Part shown: positions 1 through 10,860 of the stretch, piece by piece | Layout of the letters: the number at the start of each line of letters is the position of its first letter | Position numbering within the stretch: position 1 is the stretch's first letter | Origin: Teleogryllus oceanicus | Taxonomy: Eukaryota; Arthropoda; Insecta; Orthoptera; Gryllidae | Assembly (NCBI GenBank): GCA_964035755.1 | Contig: CAXIVR010000004.1 | Location: 27,537,307-27,601,306 of the forward strand | DNA: 64,000 nucleotides | Reading direction: 5' to 3' | Program-made: the position numbers and the translations under genes | The notes under the pieces: generated by a model | Databases searched by the model: none | Seen by the model: only the letters and a program-made list of their open reading frames with translations | What the model was told of the DNA's origin: nothing

Positions 1-600
1 AACAATTCTTTTGTAAAACTGAAACCACACCAAAAAAGTTTTAATTATAACATTTGAATTATTCGATTTTTTGGACACTTTAGCTTCGAATTATCCAAGC
101 CCCGCTGTACACTTAAATTTATTTTGCTTTGGGATTGGGGATATCAAAGAAGGAGGTGCATTAAAGTTGCTATTTTGAGTCCCATGTGAAGCGTTTACAT
201 GATGGCATTTTGCTTGTAATTGTGGCATGGTTGACTTTATAGGTCAACATACAATCAAATAAAGTGTGTATAGACTCAGCCTCAATCACTGTTTACTGCC
301 ACTCACCTTTCATAATCAATCCAATCATCAGACAAGTGAAAATGGCAAACCAACATGCTCATCTCAGCACAGAGTTTTCAGGCTTTAGTCTCCTCCTCAC
401 TTCATTCTGGGCTTGAGAATGGGACTCATATTTCAGATTTCCTTGCATCTACACACCAAATTTATTCGTTCTCTCTTAATTTGTTACTTTTGAGTTAATG
501 CACCCACCAGATATTTCTTGCAGAATAGTAGGAAATGAATTCTTGGCCGTCCGGGATTAGCCGTCATGGTCAGTGGGAGCTGACTTTTAAGATGTGCATT
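1..600. other. AT-rich non-coding flank
   Basis: AT-rich unique-looking sequence. I see no open frame with recognisable similarity, no tandem repeat and no tRNA promoter boxes. Confidence 0.5.
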
Positions 601-790
601 CTGTTTAGTTCTCTTTCCTCTTCCTTTCCGCCCTCCCCCTCCCCAACATTATCTGATCTCCCGTTATCGCTCCTATCCCTTTCCGCCAATCGCGGGCCAC
701 CTGCCCTCCTCCTATTGGTCTGCGGCCAATCGTCTCGCGCACCCACCCAATATAACGCGGCACACCAGTTTTAATTAGTCTAAGATTGGT
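601..790 (+). promoter_or_regulatory. CCAAT-box cluster, possible promoter
   Basis: A C/T-rich stretch contains GCCAATCG near 685, its complement ATTGG near 714 and GCCAATCG again near 725. A TATA-like AATATAACG follows near 749. This spacing would suit a polymerase II promoter firing rightwards. No recognisable transcript follows, so it may be chance or the promoter of a dead repeat. Confidence 0.2.
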
Positions 791-852
791 TTTAGTAGTA
801 TTTTAAGTTATCGCCCTCCTGCAGCTCCACAAACCTCTGCGGTTGGGCATTT

Positions 853-1075
853 GTGTATCTAGTAAATGGGCCAATTTCCCCGCGTTGCCAGGGCAACTGG
901 CGAGAGGAAAAATTGAAAAATCTCTGCAGCAGTATGGCTCTGAAGAAGGGACGCAACACGATGGCCGAAACATCCAGCTCCTTGACCACTGACACAGTAC
1001 TAATCCTGGACAGCCAAAATTCAACGACTCCGGCCGCAGAGAGCCTGACTCTATGGTGAGAAAGATGGAGTTGAC
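853..1075 (+). other. Short open segment with Penelope/hammerhead-like signature
   Basis: A 68-codon frame at 853-1059 ends just before a GGTGAGA that could serve as a splice donor. I do not recognise the peptide. The DNA at about 940-978 reads CTGAAGA, then about 20 bases, then GGCCGAAAC. Its order resembles the CUGANGA...GAAA core that Penelope-like elements carry near their ends. The helix between the two motifs pairs poorly here, so a degenerate Penelope-like terminus is only a guess. A first coding exon is the alternative. Confidence 0.2.
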
Positions 1076-1640
1076 AAGGATTATCTCTATTCCGGCATGA
1101 TCCTCTTCCTCATAGAGAAAGGATGAAGCGACCTGGGAGGATAGGGAGTTGGAGGAACAGGGGGAGGATGGAGTTAGAGGGACACGGAGGAGGAAGAAGG
1201 ACTGTTGAAAAGTAGGAGTAGGAGTGGGAGGAGGAATATATGATGAGACGAGGGGAAGCAGGTGCGTTGTGGACAGGCAGGATAATACCTTCCTTGTCCT
1301 GGCGCTTGTCTCTACCATTCATACTATTTTGTCACTAGTTATCGTAAAGGAGGATGCGTCATGTGATTGCCCAATGCACTTTCTTCAGGATCTCTTGCAT
1401 TACCTCATTCGTATTTGTCAACAGGAAGCACAGGTGCAGTACTCTAATGAAACTAAGTTGGACTATAATTCCAATGAAATTGATTCGATCAGCCTTTTTC
1501 TTTTTCATCTTTTGTTTTCTGTTCTTATTTATTCCTTCCCCCGTGGGTTTGACAATGTCTGAATACTTCTTTCTTTGTTTTATTAATGTTTCGTGTGTTT
1601 TTAATATTCCATGATCCTTATCTTCTTCAATGTTTGTCTC
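1076..1640. other. GA-rich then AT-rich spacer
   Basis: Positions 1076-1240 are purine-rich (AGGAGGA-type). The rest is mixed T-rich sequence leading into the minisatellite field. The 112- and 86-codon frames here have no family resemblance and look incidental. Confidence 0.4.
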
Positions 1641-1854
1641 TCTCCTGTAGTGTTAATCTTTTATCTGTGTAGTAGGCTTTCCTTTTGTTAGTGTTCCCCA
1701 GTGTTTGTCTTTCCTGTTTTCTCTCTCCCCGTGTCGTCCCTCCCCAGTGTTTATCATTCCACTGTGTAAGTCTTTTCCTGGGTTTGTCTATTCTGTTTTC
1801 ATCTTTATACTACGTTCGTCTCTCTCGCTTTTGTCATTACCCTGTGTTCGCCTG

Positions 1855-2930
1855 CTTTGTTCGTTCTCCACAGTGTTCGTCTTTTTCAGTGTTCTTTTTT
1901 CCCTGTGCTTCATTTCCCTGTGTCTTCATTTCCCTGTGTTCGTCTTTTCCGTGTGTTCGTCTTTTCCCTGTGTTCGTCTTTTCCCTGTGCTCGTCTTTTT
2001 CCTATGTTCGACTTTTCCCTGTGCTCGTCTTTTCCCTGTGTTCGTCCTTTCTCTGTGTTCGTCCTTTCTCTGTGTCTGTCCTTTCTCTGTGTTCATCCTT
2101 TCTCTGTGTTCGTCTTTTCCCTGTGTTCGTCTTTTCCCTGTGTTCGTCTTTTCCCTGTGTTCGTCTTTTCCCTGTGTTCGTCTTTTCCCTGTGTTCGTCT
2201 TTTCTCTGTGTTCGTCTTTTCCCTGTGTTCGTCTTTTCCCTGTGTTCGTGTTTTCCCTGTGTCGTCTTTTCCCTGTGTCGTCTTTTCCCTGTGTTCGTCT
2301 TTTCCTGTGTTCGTGTTTCCTGTGTTCGTCTTTTCCCTGTGTTCGTCTTTTCGTGTGTTCGTCTTTTCCGTGTGTTCGTCTTTTCCGCATGTTCGTCTTT
2401 TCCCTGTGTTCGTCTTTTCCCTGTGTTCGTCTTTTCCCTGTGTTCGTCTTTTCCCTGTGTTCGTCTTTTCCCTGTGTTCGTCTTTTCCCTGTGTTCGTCT
2501 TTTTCCCTGATGTTCGTCTTTTCCCTGTGTTCGTCTTTTTCCCTGTGTTCGTCTTTTCCCTGTGTTCGTCTTTTCCCTGTGTTCGTCTTTTCCTGTGTTC
2601 GTCTTTTCCCTGTGTTCGTCTTTTCCCTGTGTTCGTCTTTTCCCTGTGTTCGTCTTTTCCCTGTGTTCGTCTTTTCCCTGTGTTCGTCTTTTCCCTGTGT
2701 TCGTGTTTTCCCTGTGTTCGTCTTATTCCTGTGTTCGTCTTTTTCCCTGTGTTCGTCTTTTCCCTGTGTTCGTCTTTTCCTGTGTTCGTCTTTTTCCCTG
2801 TGTTCGTCTTTTCCTGTGTCGTCTTTTCCCTTGTTCGTCTTTTCCCTGTGTTCGTCTTTTCCGCTGTTCGTCTTTTCCCTGTGTTCGTCTTTTCCCTGTG
2901 TTCGTCTTTTCCGTGTTCACCTTTCTTCTA
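1855..2930. repeat. 17-bp minisatellite (TTTTCCCTGTGTTCGTC)n
   Basis: Direct reading shows the 17-base unit TTTTCCCTGTGTTCGTC repeated head to tail roughly 60 times. Common variants are an extra T, a missing C and CGTGTGTTCGTC. The perfect unit has no A, so no stop codon is possible in any plus frame. Its complement has no T, so none is possible in any minus frame. Because 17 is not a multiple of 3, each frame cycles through the same 17-residue peptide. Confidence 0.93.
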
Positions 2931-3130
2931 TGTTTATCTTTCTGCTGTGTTCGTCATTTTGTGTGTTCGTCTTTCCCTTGTCTTTGCCCCTATGTTCCTC
3001 TTTCCCGGGTTTTGTCTTTTTCCTGTTTTTTACGTTCTGTTTATGTTTTTCCGTTTCTTTGATGTGTTTGTTTTTCCCGTCCTCGTCTGTTCCCTGTTCG
3101 TCTTTCACTGTCTTCGTCTTTCCTTAGTGT
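2931..3130. repeat. Decayed edge of the 17-bp minisatellite
   Basis: Units such as TGTTCGTCTTTCCCTT are recognisable but spaced irregularly and interrupted by substitutions. This matches the usual decay at array edges. Confidence 0.6.
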
Positions 3131-3465
3131 TCGTATTTCTTATGTGTTCGCTTCATCGTCTTTCCTTCGCTTTCCTATTGTTGTCCTATTCTGTTTTGTT
3201 TTTTTTTTTATCTATTTCCTATGGTATTTTACTCTTTTCGTCGTGCTCAACAGAATGTCTCAATTACATTGAAATCCCTGTTGTTTTTTTGTTTGTGTTG
3301 TTGAGTGTCTGAGCCTGTCCAGTAGTTTTATAATAGGGCATATTTTTGCCGTGGCTACCACCCTCACAAAATTTACTCATGAAATAGAGTGGGCGAAGGA
3401 GTGAAGCATTTTAATAGTGCTGTTTCTTTATTTTACGTAAAATGTAATTTTACCTAAACCATTCT

Positions 3466-3580
3466 ACGTGCTTTCAATTCCATGTGCTTTTCATTCCACG
3501 TGTTTTCCATTCTACGTACTTTCAATTCCATGTGTTTTTCATTCCACGTGTTTTTATTTCACTTCTTTTCATTAAACGCA
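3466..3580. repeat. Degenerate CATTCCACGTGTTTT repeats
   Basis: About six copies of a unit near CATTCCACGTGTTTTC of 15-18 bp, more diverged than the neighbouring blocks. Confidence 0.6.
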
Positions 3581-3870
3581 TTTGTCATTCTTTGTGTTTG
3601 TCATTCTTTGTGTTTGTCATTCTTTGTGTTTGTCATTCATTGTGTTTGTCATTCATTGTGTTTGTCATTCATTGTGTTTGTCATTCATTGTGTTTGTCAT
3701 TCATTGTGTTTTGTCATTCTTTGTGTTTGTCATTCTTTGTGTTTGTCATTCTTTGTGTTTGTCATTCTTTGTGTTGTCATTCTTTGTGTTTGTCATTCTT
3801 TATGATTGTCATTCTTTATGATTGTCATTCTTTATGATTGTCATAATTTGTGTTTGTCGTTCTTTGTGAT
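3581..3870. repeat. 16-bp minisatellite (TTTGTCATTCTTTGTG)n
   Basis: About 17 head-to-tail copies of TTTGTCATTCTTTGTG. An inner run of copies carries CATTCATTG instead of CATTCTTTG, and the right-hand copies carry TTTATGATTG. Variants are clustered, which indicates local duplication of neighbouring units. Confidence 0.9.
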
Positions 3871-4020
3871 TGTCATCCCAGATGTTTGTCATCCCATATG
3901 TTTGTCATCCCAGATGTTTGTCATCTCATGTGTTTGTCATCCCATATGTTTGTAATGTCACGTGTTTGTCATCGCAGGTGTTTGTCATCTCAGGTGTTTG
4001 TCATCCCAGGTCTTCGTCTG
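3871..4020. repeat. 16-bp variant block (TTTGTCATCCCAGATG)n
   Basis: Nine or so units of TTTGTCATCYCAGRTG follow directly on the previous block with the same period but a different second half. It is a sub-family of the same minisatellite. Confidence 0.85.
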
Positions 4021-4380
4021 TCCATGTATCGGTTTTCAGGTGTTGCTCTTTGAGTTTGCCTTGGTTTTGCTCTCTCTAGGTGTTGCTCTTTGTAGGTGTT
4101 GTTTTCTATATGTGGCTCTTTGTAGGTGTTGTTTCTTTTTAGGTGTTCGTCTCTCATGGTGTTCGCCTTTCAGGTTTTCGTGTTCGTTTTTCCACCCTTT
4201 TTTGCATATCCATGTGTTCGCTGGTCCAGGTGTTTGCATATCCATGTGTTTGCCTTTCCAGGTGTTTGTATATCCATGTTTTCGCCTTTCCAGGTGTTTG
4301 CATATCCATGTCTTTCCCTTCCAGGTGTTTGTATATACATGTGCCCCTTTTCCAGGTGTTCGTCTTTCCTGTGTAAGTCT
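4021..4380. repeat. Compound minisatellite with GGTGTTGCTCTTT and CCAGGTGTTTGCATATCCATGT units
   Basis: The left part repeats GGTGTTGCTCTTTGTA. The right part repeats a longer unit of about 32 bp that alternates TTTCCAGGTGTTTG with CATATCCATGTGTTTGCC about five times. Confidence 0.8.
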
Positions 4381-6140
4381 GCTCTAGAACCCATTTTCTT
4401 GTGTACGTTTTTTTCCTGTAATTTATGAACACTTGCTTCTGTAATCGTCTGTAAATTTTTCCCTATTTACGGTTTTCTTGAAAATTTTTCCCGTATTAGT
4501 CTTTCCTTATGCTTAGTCTTCCTGTGTATCTTCCTTGGGGTGTCTTTCACTTTTTTTAAATTTTTTCCTTTTGAATATCTTTCCGTGTTTGAATCTTGCT
4601 TTAAATGTTACTCTAGTTGTTCCACGTGTTTATCTTATGTTCCTTCCTTGTGTACATCACACCTTGTTATTCAAACTCCGTATCCTTGTTACTCATTCTC
4701 CCCGAAATTTTATCCGGGTAAATCTTTGGCTTGATAATCTCACAGTTTTAATTTAAAGCTCAATTTTATTTGTTTTCTATCTTCCTAGTGTCAGTGTTAG
4801 TCTTACCTCATGAGAATCTCGCCTTGTTTAATCTTAACTCTTTCATCGTGGTAACCTTCCCGAGTTAATCTTACTTCGTCTGAGTCTCAGTCCTGTTAAT
4901 GTTACAGTTTAAAGCTTCCTCTTGTTAATCCAACCATGTTAAAATTGCTCATTTTTCCCCTGTTACTTTTACCTTACCACTTTTTAATCTTAAACCATTA
5001 TAATCTTATCTACGTACGTTTATTTATCTACGTTATTCCTCCGTACTTTTTTCTAATGTGTAATTCATTCCTGGTACGGCTTTCTGTGTTTGCGACTTTA
5101 TCTTTTTCCCCGTCTTTCCCGATGAATATCTTACACTGTGTACTCAATTTCCAGTTTACATTTTCCCCTTTATGTTTGTTATTTCCTGTGCGTCACTCCT
5201 GTTTAAGATTTTCTTTCGTATGTTTTTCCATAAATATGTTCGTCTTTCCGGGTGCTTTCTTTCACTGTTTTCGTATATATCTGGATACTTCTTTCTGTAT
5301 TAAATACCTTTTACATTTTTTAAAGTGCGAGTTCTTTCGCAGCATTCTATTACTTACGTAAGTCATGCTGAGCCCGTCGTCTTTTCCCTATGTGCGCTTT
5401 TCCTAATAAGGTCGTTCCTTGGGACTGTGTATTACTTGCATGTGTACATGTGACATGTGTACTTACTTGCATGTGTTTCGTGCGTCCGATATACATTTCT
5501 CTCTATGGGTTGTCTTGATCCTTTCCCTTCCTCTATGAACATCTTTCCCCTTTTAGGTTTTCTCTAATTTTTTCTGTACGATTTTCCCCGTGCCCTTTTT
5601 TAACTGTACTGTTATGTCGTTTCCTGTGTACTTCCTGAATGTCTTCTCAATGTCAATCGTCTTTTGTATGTTTTTCCCCTTTTACTTCTTTCCTTGTGTT
5701 GGCTTTTTCCTGTGTACAATGTTTACCCGTATGTCGTTCACTTGCAAGACACTGTGTACATCATTCTCTGTTTACGTCTATGTCTGTATTTTTTTTTGTA
5801 CATTATTCCATTATCGACATTACCTTGTACGTTAATCTCCATGGTTATCTTTTTATGTACTTTAATCGTTGTGAATGATTCTCCGTGTACGTCATTTTGT
5901 ATACGCCTTTCTCTGTGCTCCGGCATTTCTATTTAGTATACAATTTTCTCTTTACAACTTCCCACTATCTTACCTTGCGTAATTCCTCGGTCTCTGTCCT
6001 TGAGTGTTTTGTTCACTGCACGTCATTTTGTGAGTACATCTTTCTCTGTGATCTACATTCTTGTAGAGATTCCCTATGTATGTAATTTACTGTGTTTAAT
6101 TTTTGCTGTGAACGACATTCCTTTGGGCTTTTCCCTATAT
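4381..6140. other. Decayed T-rich part of the field
   Basis: T/C-rich sequence with scattered GTGTACGT, CTTTCC and CCTTGTGT words but no stable period. Several 60-140 codon frames occur. None shows a domain, and all look like the residue of old minisatellite units. Confidence 0.55.
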
Positions 6141-6485
6141 ACATATTGCCCTGAGTCTTGCCCTTGTAGGTCTTGCCCGTGCGTCTTGCCCCGTGTACGT
6201 CTTTCCCATGACGTCTTGCCTTTTACGTCTTGCCATGTACGTCTTGCCCATGTACGTCTTGTTGTACGTCTGCCCTTGTACGTCTTGCCCTTTTACGTCT
6301 TGTCCTTGTATGTCTTGCCCTTGTACTTGTCCTTGGGGCCCCTTGTAGTCTTGCCCTTTTTACGTCTTGCCCTTGTACGTCTTGCCTTGTACGTCTTGCC
6401 CCTTTTTAAGTCTTGCCCTTGTAGTCTCTTGTCTCTTGTGTACATCTTGCCCAGTGTACGTCTTGCCCGTATACGTCTTCTATGA
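6141..6485. repeat. Block of GTACGTCTTGCCCTT units
   Basis: About 20 copies of a 14-16 bp unit near TTGTACGTCTTGCCCT, with one- or two-base length changes between copies. The GCC in place of TCC separates it from neighbouring blocks. Confidence 0.85.
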
Positions 6486-6735
6486 ATGTGTTTCCCTGTG
6501 AGTTGTCGTCTGAGTCACGCTTCCTGTATAGTAGCTTCCAGTGTCTTACACTGTTACCTCAATTCCTTTAAGACATATTCTGGGAACGTTTTCCTTTTGT
6601 ACATGTTCTCTGTGTACATATTCCGTGTGATCGAACTTTTCGTTTTCCTTGGTACGTATTGTTCTACGTGTGTCATTCCCTCTTAACGCCTTTCTAGGCT
6701 TATTTATTTCACTGTGTATGTTTTGTTGTGTACTT

Positions 6736-7095
6736 CTCCCCCCATACGTCTTTCTGTGTTTTCTTTCCGTGTACGTCTTTCCCTTGTGTTCGTCTTTCCC
6801 TTGTGTCTTTTCCTTTGTGTTCGACTTTCCTTTGTCTTTTTTCCCCTTGTTTTCGTCTTTCCCTTGTGTTCGTTTTTCCCCCTTGTTTGTCTTTCCCTTG
6901 TGTCGTCTTTCCCTTGTTTTCGTCTTTCCCTTGTGTTCGTCTTTCCCTTGTGTTCGTTTTTCCCCTTGTGTTCGTCTTTCCCTTGTGTTCGTTTTTCCCT
7001 TTTGTGTTTTTCTTCCCTTGTTTCATCTTTCCCTTGTGTTCGTCTCCCTTGTGTTCGTCTTTCCCCTTGTTCGTCTTTCTCATGTGTTGTTTTGC
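6736..7095. repeat. Block of TTCGTCTTTCCCTTGTG units
   Basis: About 20 units of 15-18 bp close to TTCGTCTTTCCCTTGTG. The block is a near relative of the 17-bp array at 1855-2930, separated from it by about 4 kb of decayed sequence. Confidence 0.85.
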
Positions 7096-7319
7096 ACTGT
7101 AAGATAAGAGAGCCGCTGAAGGCATCAACTTGCCAACCCCTAGCGGAGATTCTTAGAAAGACAAATCTCTGCAGGTTTTTTGCTTTTACGAGAGCTTAAT
7201 TTTTCTTAGTAAAGATGATAATGCGAAATATTGACTTTAGTCCTAGTTTTTAAAGTAATTATCTGACTAGTTTTTTCAAACTCTTTTATTAGGTAATGTC
7301 TTTTAAATTTTTAAAATTT

Positions 7320-7360
7320 TTACTTCCATTTATTTATTTATTTATTTATTTATTTATTTT

Positions 7361-7431
<71 letters not shown>

Positions 7432-7433
7432 TT

Positions 7434-7502
<69 letters not shown>

Positions 7503-7508
7503 TTTTTC
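7320..7508. repeat. (TTTA)n microsatellite
   Basis: About 46 copies of ATTT/TTTA with three short T-run interruptions (near 7360, 7434 and 7468). The open frame across it encodes only Leu-Phe-Ile-Tyr repeats. Confidence 0.97.
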
Positions 7509-8145
7509 CTTGACAAGAACTTTCTTACTGGTCTTGCCCTTAGCTGTTAAAACGCCTTCAACAATCAAATCTCTTTCCCTGTTTTGTCTTCTTTATCAAG
7601 TCATTCCCAATTAACGTCTTTCCCTTTAGATGTTGTCTTGTTTTTGTTTTTTTTCATATATGTTTTCCTTTACTCGTTTGTAAGTTTTTCCCTGCTTACC
7701 TTCTTTTTGTTTTCGACAATTCCTGCAAACTTATTTCCCCGAGTTCATATTTCTCTGTGTACATTTTTCAATGAGTACGTCTCTTCCTGGGCAACATGTG
7801 AACGTAATTCTCTGAGTACATGGTTTTGCGGGGTATGTGAACATCATTACCTTTTTACGTCTTTATACGTATTTCTCTCCGTAAGTATTTCTTTGTGATC
7901 ATTATCCGTTTTACGTCATTTCCCGCGTAGATTCACAATATTGGCATCTTTTCCCCAAAATACTCGTATTTTCCCTGTTAATGATAGCTTAAGAAAATAT
8001 TTCACTGTGCCCCTCTTTGCTTGTGTACGTTTTTTTTCTTCGTAGGTCTGTTCATTTTTGTTCGGCATTCCTTATACATTTTCTATAAGGGTCTGATATT
8101 CCCTTTCGCTTTTCCTTGATTTCCTGGGTTTTTTTGAGTTTTTTT
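7509..8145. other. Decayed T-rich sequence
   Basis: T/C-rich sequence with scattered GTACGTCTTT words and no clear unit. No gene is seen. Confidence 0.5.
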
Positions 8146-8149
8146 TTTC

Positions 8150-8358
8150 CCTAGGCTTTTTTCCAGCCGGCGGGTTCCCTTTACGCCCCGAATATTTGCC
8201 CTACCTAGACAAACACTTGCGGCCCTCATCTGTTCAGAAAACGCGGGCCCCCCAAAACCCCACGTAAGGCACAAAAAACCTGCCAAGGCGGGATAAACCG
8301 GATTCGGACCGAAGCGCGAGTCGGTATTCGTTTTTGCCACCTCGGCCACCCAGGCGGC
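8150..8358 (-). mobile_element. Candidate tRNA-derived SINE (minus strand)
   Basis: Read on the minus strand from 8358, the sequence starts GCCGCCTGGGTGGCC. It then carries an A-box-like TGGCCGAGGTGG (complement of 8337-8348) and a B-box-like GGTCCGAATCC (complement of 8300-8310), which is one base from the consensus. A GC-rich body runs to an A-rich stretch near 8150-8110. The GC-rich body stands out from the T/C-rich satellite on both sides, as expected for an insertion. It is unrelated in sequence to the three SINEs at 28-32.6 kb. No target duplication was identified. Confidence 0.5.
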
Positions 8359-8399
8359 TTTTGAGTTTTCATTTGTAAATCTTTTTTGAAGGGTTCTCC

Positions 8400-8870
8400 G
8401 TCTTAGTGTTTCCCTTTGTTTTTTTAATGTACGTCTTTTCGTGGTTTTTTTTCTTCTCTTATATCTGTTTTGTGTACGTCTTTCCTTTGTTGCATCTTTT
8501 TTTCGTGTGCGTCTTTTTTTGGTGTATTCTTTTTTTGTGTACTTTCTCCTTTGTGTAGTGTCTCGTTTGTAGCGCCCGTTTTGGTCCGTTTGTGTACGCG
8601 TCTCTTTTTATGGGTCCGTTTTTTACGCGTCTCGTTTGTGTACGCGTCCCGTTTGTGTCGTTCCTTTTTTGGTCGTGTCTCGATTGTGTTTTCCGTCGTG
8701 CGTTCTCTTTTGTGCGTCCCCTTTGTGTATGTGTTTGTGGTGTCTCGTTTGTATGCGTCCTTTGTGTAGGGTCCGTTTGTGTACGTGTCTTGTTTGATTG
8801 CCCGTTTGTGTGGGGTTTTTACGTGTCTCGTTTGTTGCTCTCTGGTTTTTGCCCCTTTTTTCTTTTTTCG
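8400..8870. repeat. Block of TGTGTACGTGTCTCGTTTG-like units
   Basis: Irregular units of about 15-20 bp (TTTGTGTACGCGTCTCG, TCTCGTTTGTGT) continue the T/G-rich minisatellite field, here with GTC-TCG replacing GTC-TTT. Confidence 0.65.
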
Positions 8871-9390
8871 ATGTAAATGTTTTTTCCCTTCTTTGGTCCC
8901 CCCTTTTTTCTGTGTCCTTTTTTTTGTGTCCCCCCGCCTTTTTTTTTCATGTCCTTATCTCTTTGTTTTCCCCCTCTTGTCGGGGGGAAAATGTCTTTCT
9001 TTCCTCTTCATACTCTTTCTCTGAAACCCCTTTCCCATTATACCACTCTTTTCGGCTGTGTCCTCTTCTATTTTGGTTTTTTCCACTGTACCCGCTTTTC
9101 ACTGGATTTTTCGAAGGGCTCCTTCATGCGCCTTTTTTTCTTTCCCCAGGTTTTCATACCGAGTGTTCACCCCAAATTTTGTTTGCCCCTAGTGTTCATT
9201 CTCATGCCCAGTTTCATTCTCGTCCCCATGTTCTTTCCCGTGAGTTTAAAATTTGCCCACGTTTTTTCCCTTCGGGTGCAAATGTGTACTGTTGATGCCC
9301 ACCCAAAGTTGGTTGTGATGCAAGTTTTGTTTCATAAGGGTTTTTTCCTATGTATATTGGTCTCTTACCTGGGGTTTTTTTTCTCTTCTT
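8871..9390. other. T-rich decayed minisatellite
   Basis: Long T and CCCC runs with no stable period. The long frames are a composition effect. Confidence 0.45.
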
Positions 9391-9960
9391 TTTTTTGCCT
9401 CCCTGTGTTTGTTTTCCCTGTGTTTTTTCTCAAATGTCTTTTTTTGTTTCTTGTGTTCGTCTTTATATGTTTTTCTCTTCCGTGTTTGTCTTTCCGTGTT
9501 TCGTCTTGGTTGTTGTTTTTCCTGCGTTGTCTTCCGTGCTTTCGTCTTTCCGTGCTTTCTTTTTCCGTGCTTTCGTTTTTCGTTTTTGTTTTTCCGTGTT
9601 TCGTTTTTTTCCGTGTCGTTTTTTTCCTTTCGTCTTTTCCTTTTCGTCTTTTGGTTCGTTTTTTCACTTTCGTTTTTTCCTTTCGTTTTTTCCGTTCGTC
9701 TTTCACGTGTCGTCTTTCACGTGTCATTTTCCCGTGTCGTTTTTCACGGCGTTTTTTTTCACGTGTCGTTTTTTCACGTGTCGTCTTTTCACGTGTCGTT
9801 TTTTCCGTGCTTTTTTCCGTTCGTCTTTTTCCCGGGCGTCTTTCCGGGCGTCTTTTCCGCGTCTTTTCCGTTCGTCTTTTCCGTGTCGTCTTTTCACGTG
9901 TCGTCTTTTCACGTGCGTTTTTTCCGTGTCGTTTTTCCCGTTTAGTCGTTCATTTTTGGT
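9391..9960. repeat. Block of TTTTCCGTGTCGTC / TTTTCACGTGTCGTC units
   Basis: The left part carries TTTCCGTGTTTCGTC-like units. The right part (9690-9940) carries about 15 copies of TCTTTTCACGTGTCG of 14-17 bp. Many units contain the palindrome CACGTG, an E-box core. Confidence 0.8.
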
Positions 9961-10320
9961 TTCTTTTTCCTGTTTTATATTGAAGGTTTAGATTTATTGT
10001 TCTTTGGTCTTTCGACATGCTATTTAATCTTTTTCTTCCGTTACCCTTTTCATAACTTGATATTCCCTTTTCCCAGTTGTCCTCTTGGGGTTTTATTTCT
10101 AAAAGTTTTCTTTAGGTCCCTTTTCATGTTTCTCTCCTCCATGGGTTTGCCTTTTTTTTCAAATTTTTGCTTTTACCTTTCGGTTTTCCATTTTTCTGCT
10201 CTTTTTTGGGGTCTTATAGCTGCATCAGTTTTCTTCTTCCCCCCCTTTTTTATGTCCTATAATGCTGTGTTCTTTGGGTTTTGTCTTCAGTGTTCATCTT
10301 CCCCCGTTGTCATGGTGGGT
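9961..10320. other. T-rich spacer in the minisatellite field
   Basis: T/C-rich sequence without a visible repeat unit. Frames here are extensions of flanking repeat frames. Confidence 0.45.
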
Positions 10321-10860
10321 TCTGTTCCTTTTTGTCTTCCTGTGTTTTTCTTCCTGTGTTTTCTTTCCCGTGTTTGTCTTCCTATGTTTGTTTCCTATTT
10401 TGTCTTCCTTTTTTGTCTTCCTTTTTGTCTTTGTGTTGTCTTCCTGTTTCGTCTTCCTGTGTTGTCTGCCCGTTTGTCTTCCTGTGTTTTTTCCTGTTTG
10501 TCTTCCCGTGTTTCTTCCCGTGTTTTTCCCGTGTTGTCTTCCTGTTTCGTCTTCCCGTTTTGTCTTCCTGTTTGTCTTCCCGTTTTCTTCCTTTTCCTTC
10601 CTGTGTTCGTCTTCCTGTGTTGTCTGCCTTGTTGTCTTCCTGTTTGTCTTCCTGTTTCTCCCTGTGTTGTCTTCCCGGGGTTGTCTTCTGCGCTTTTTCC
10701 CGTGTTCTCTTCCTGTTTTCGTCTTCCTGGTTCGTCTTCCTGTGTTCGTCTTCCCTTTTTTCTTCCCGTGTTGTCTTCCCGGGGTTTGTCTTCCCGTGTT
10801 GTCTTCCTTTTTCGTCTTCCTTGTTCGTCTTCCTGTTTCGTCATCCCGTGTTCATGTTCC
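10321..10860. repeat. Block of GTTGTCTTCCTGTTT units
   Basis: About 35 units of 13-16 bp near TTGTCTTCCTGTTTCG or TTCCCGTGTTGTC. The plus strand is again nearly free of A, so all six frames stay open. The long frames here are not genes. Confidence 0.85.

Noticed and set aside
1685..3312. Overlapping frames of 480 and 535 codons, Cys/Phe/Ser/Val-rich
   Set aside because: They lie in an A-free 17-bp minisatellite where stops are impossible, and all three plus frames and the minus frames are open at once.
3581..4020. Short regular repeats considered as a CRISPR array
   Set aside because: The units are contiguous with no unique spacers, so this is a tandem minisatellite.
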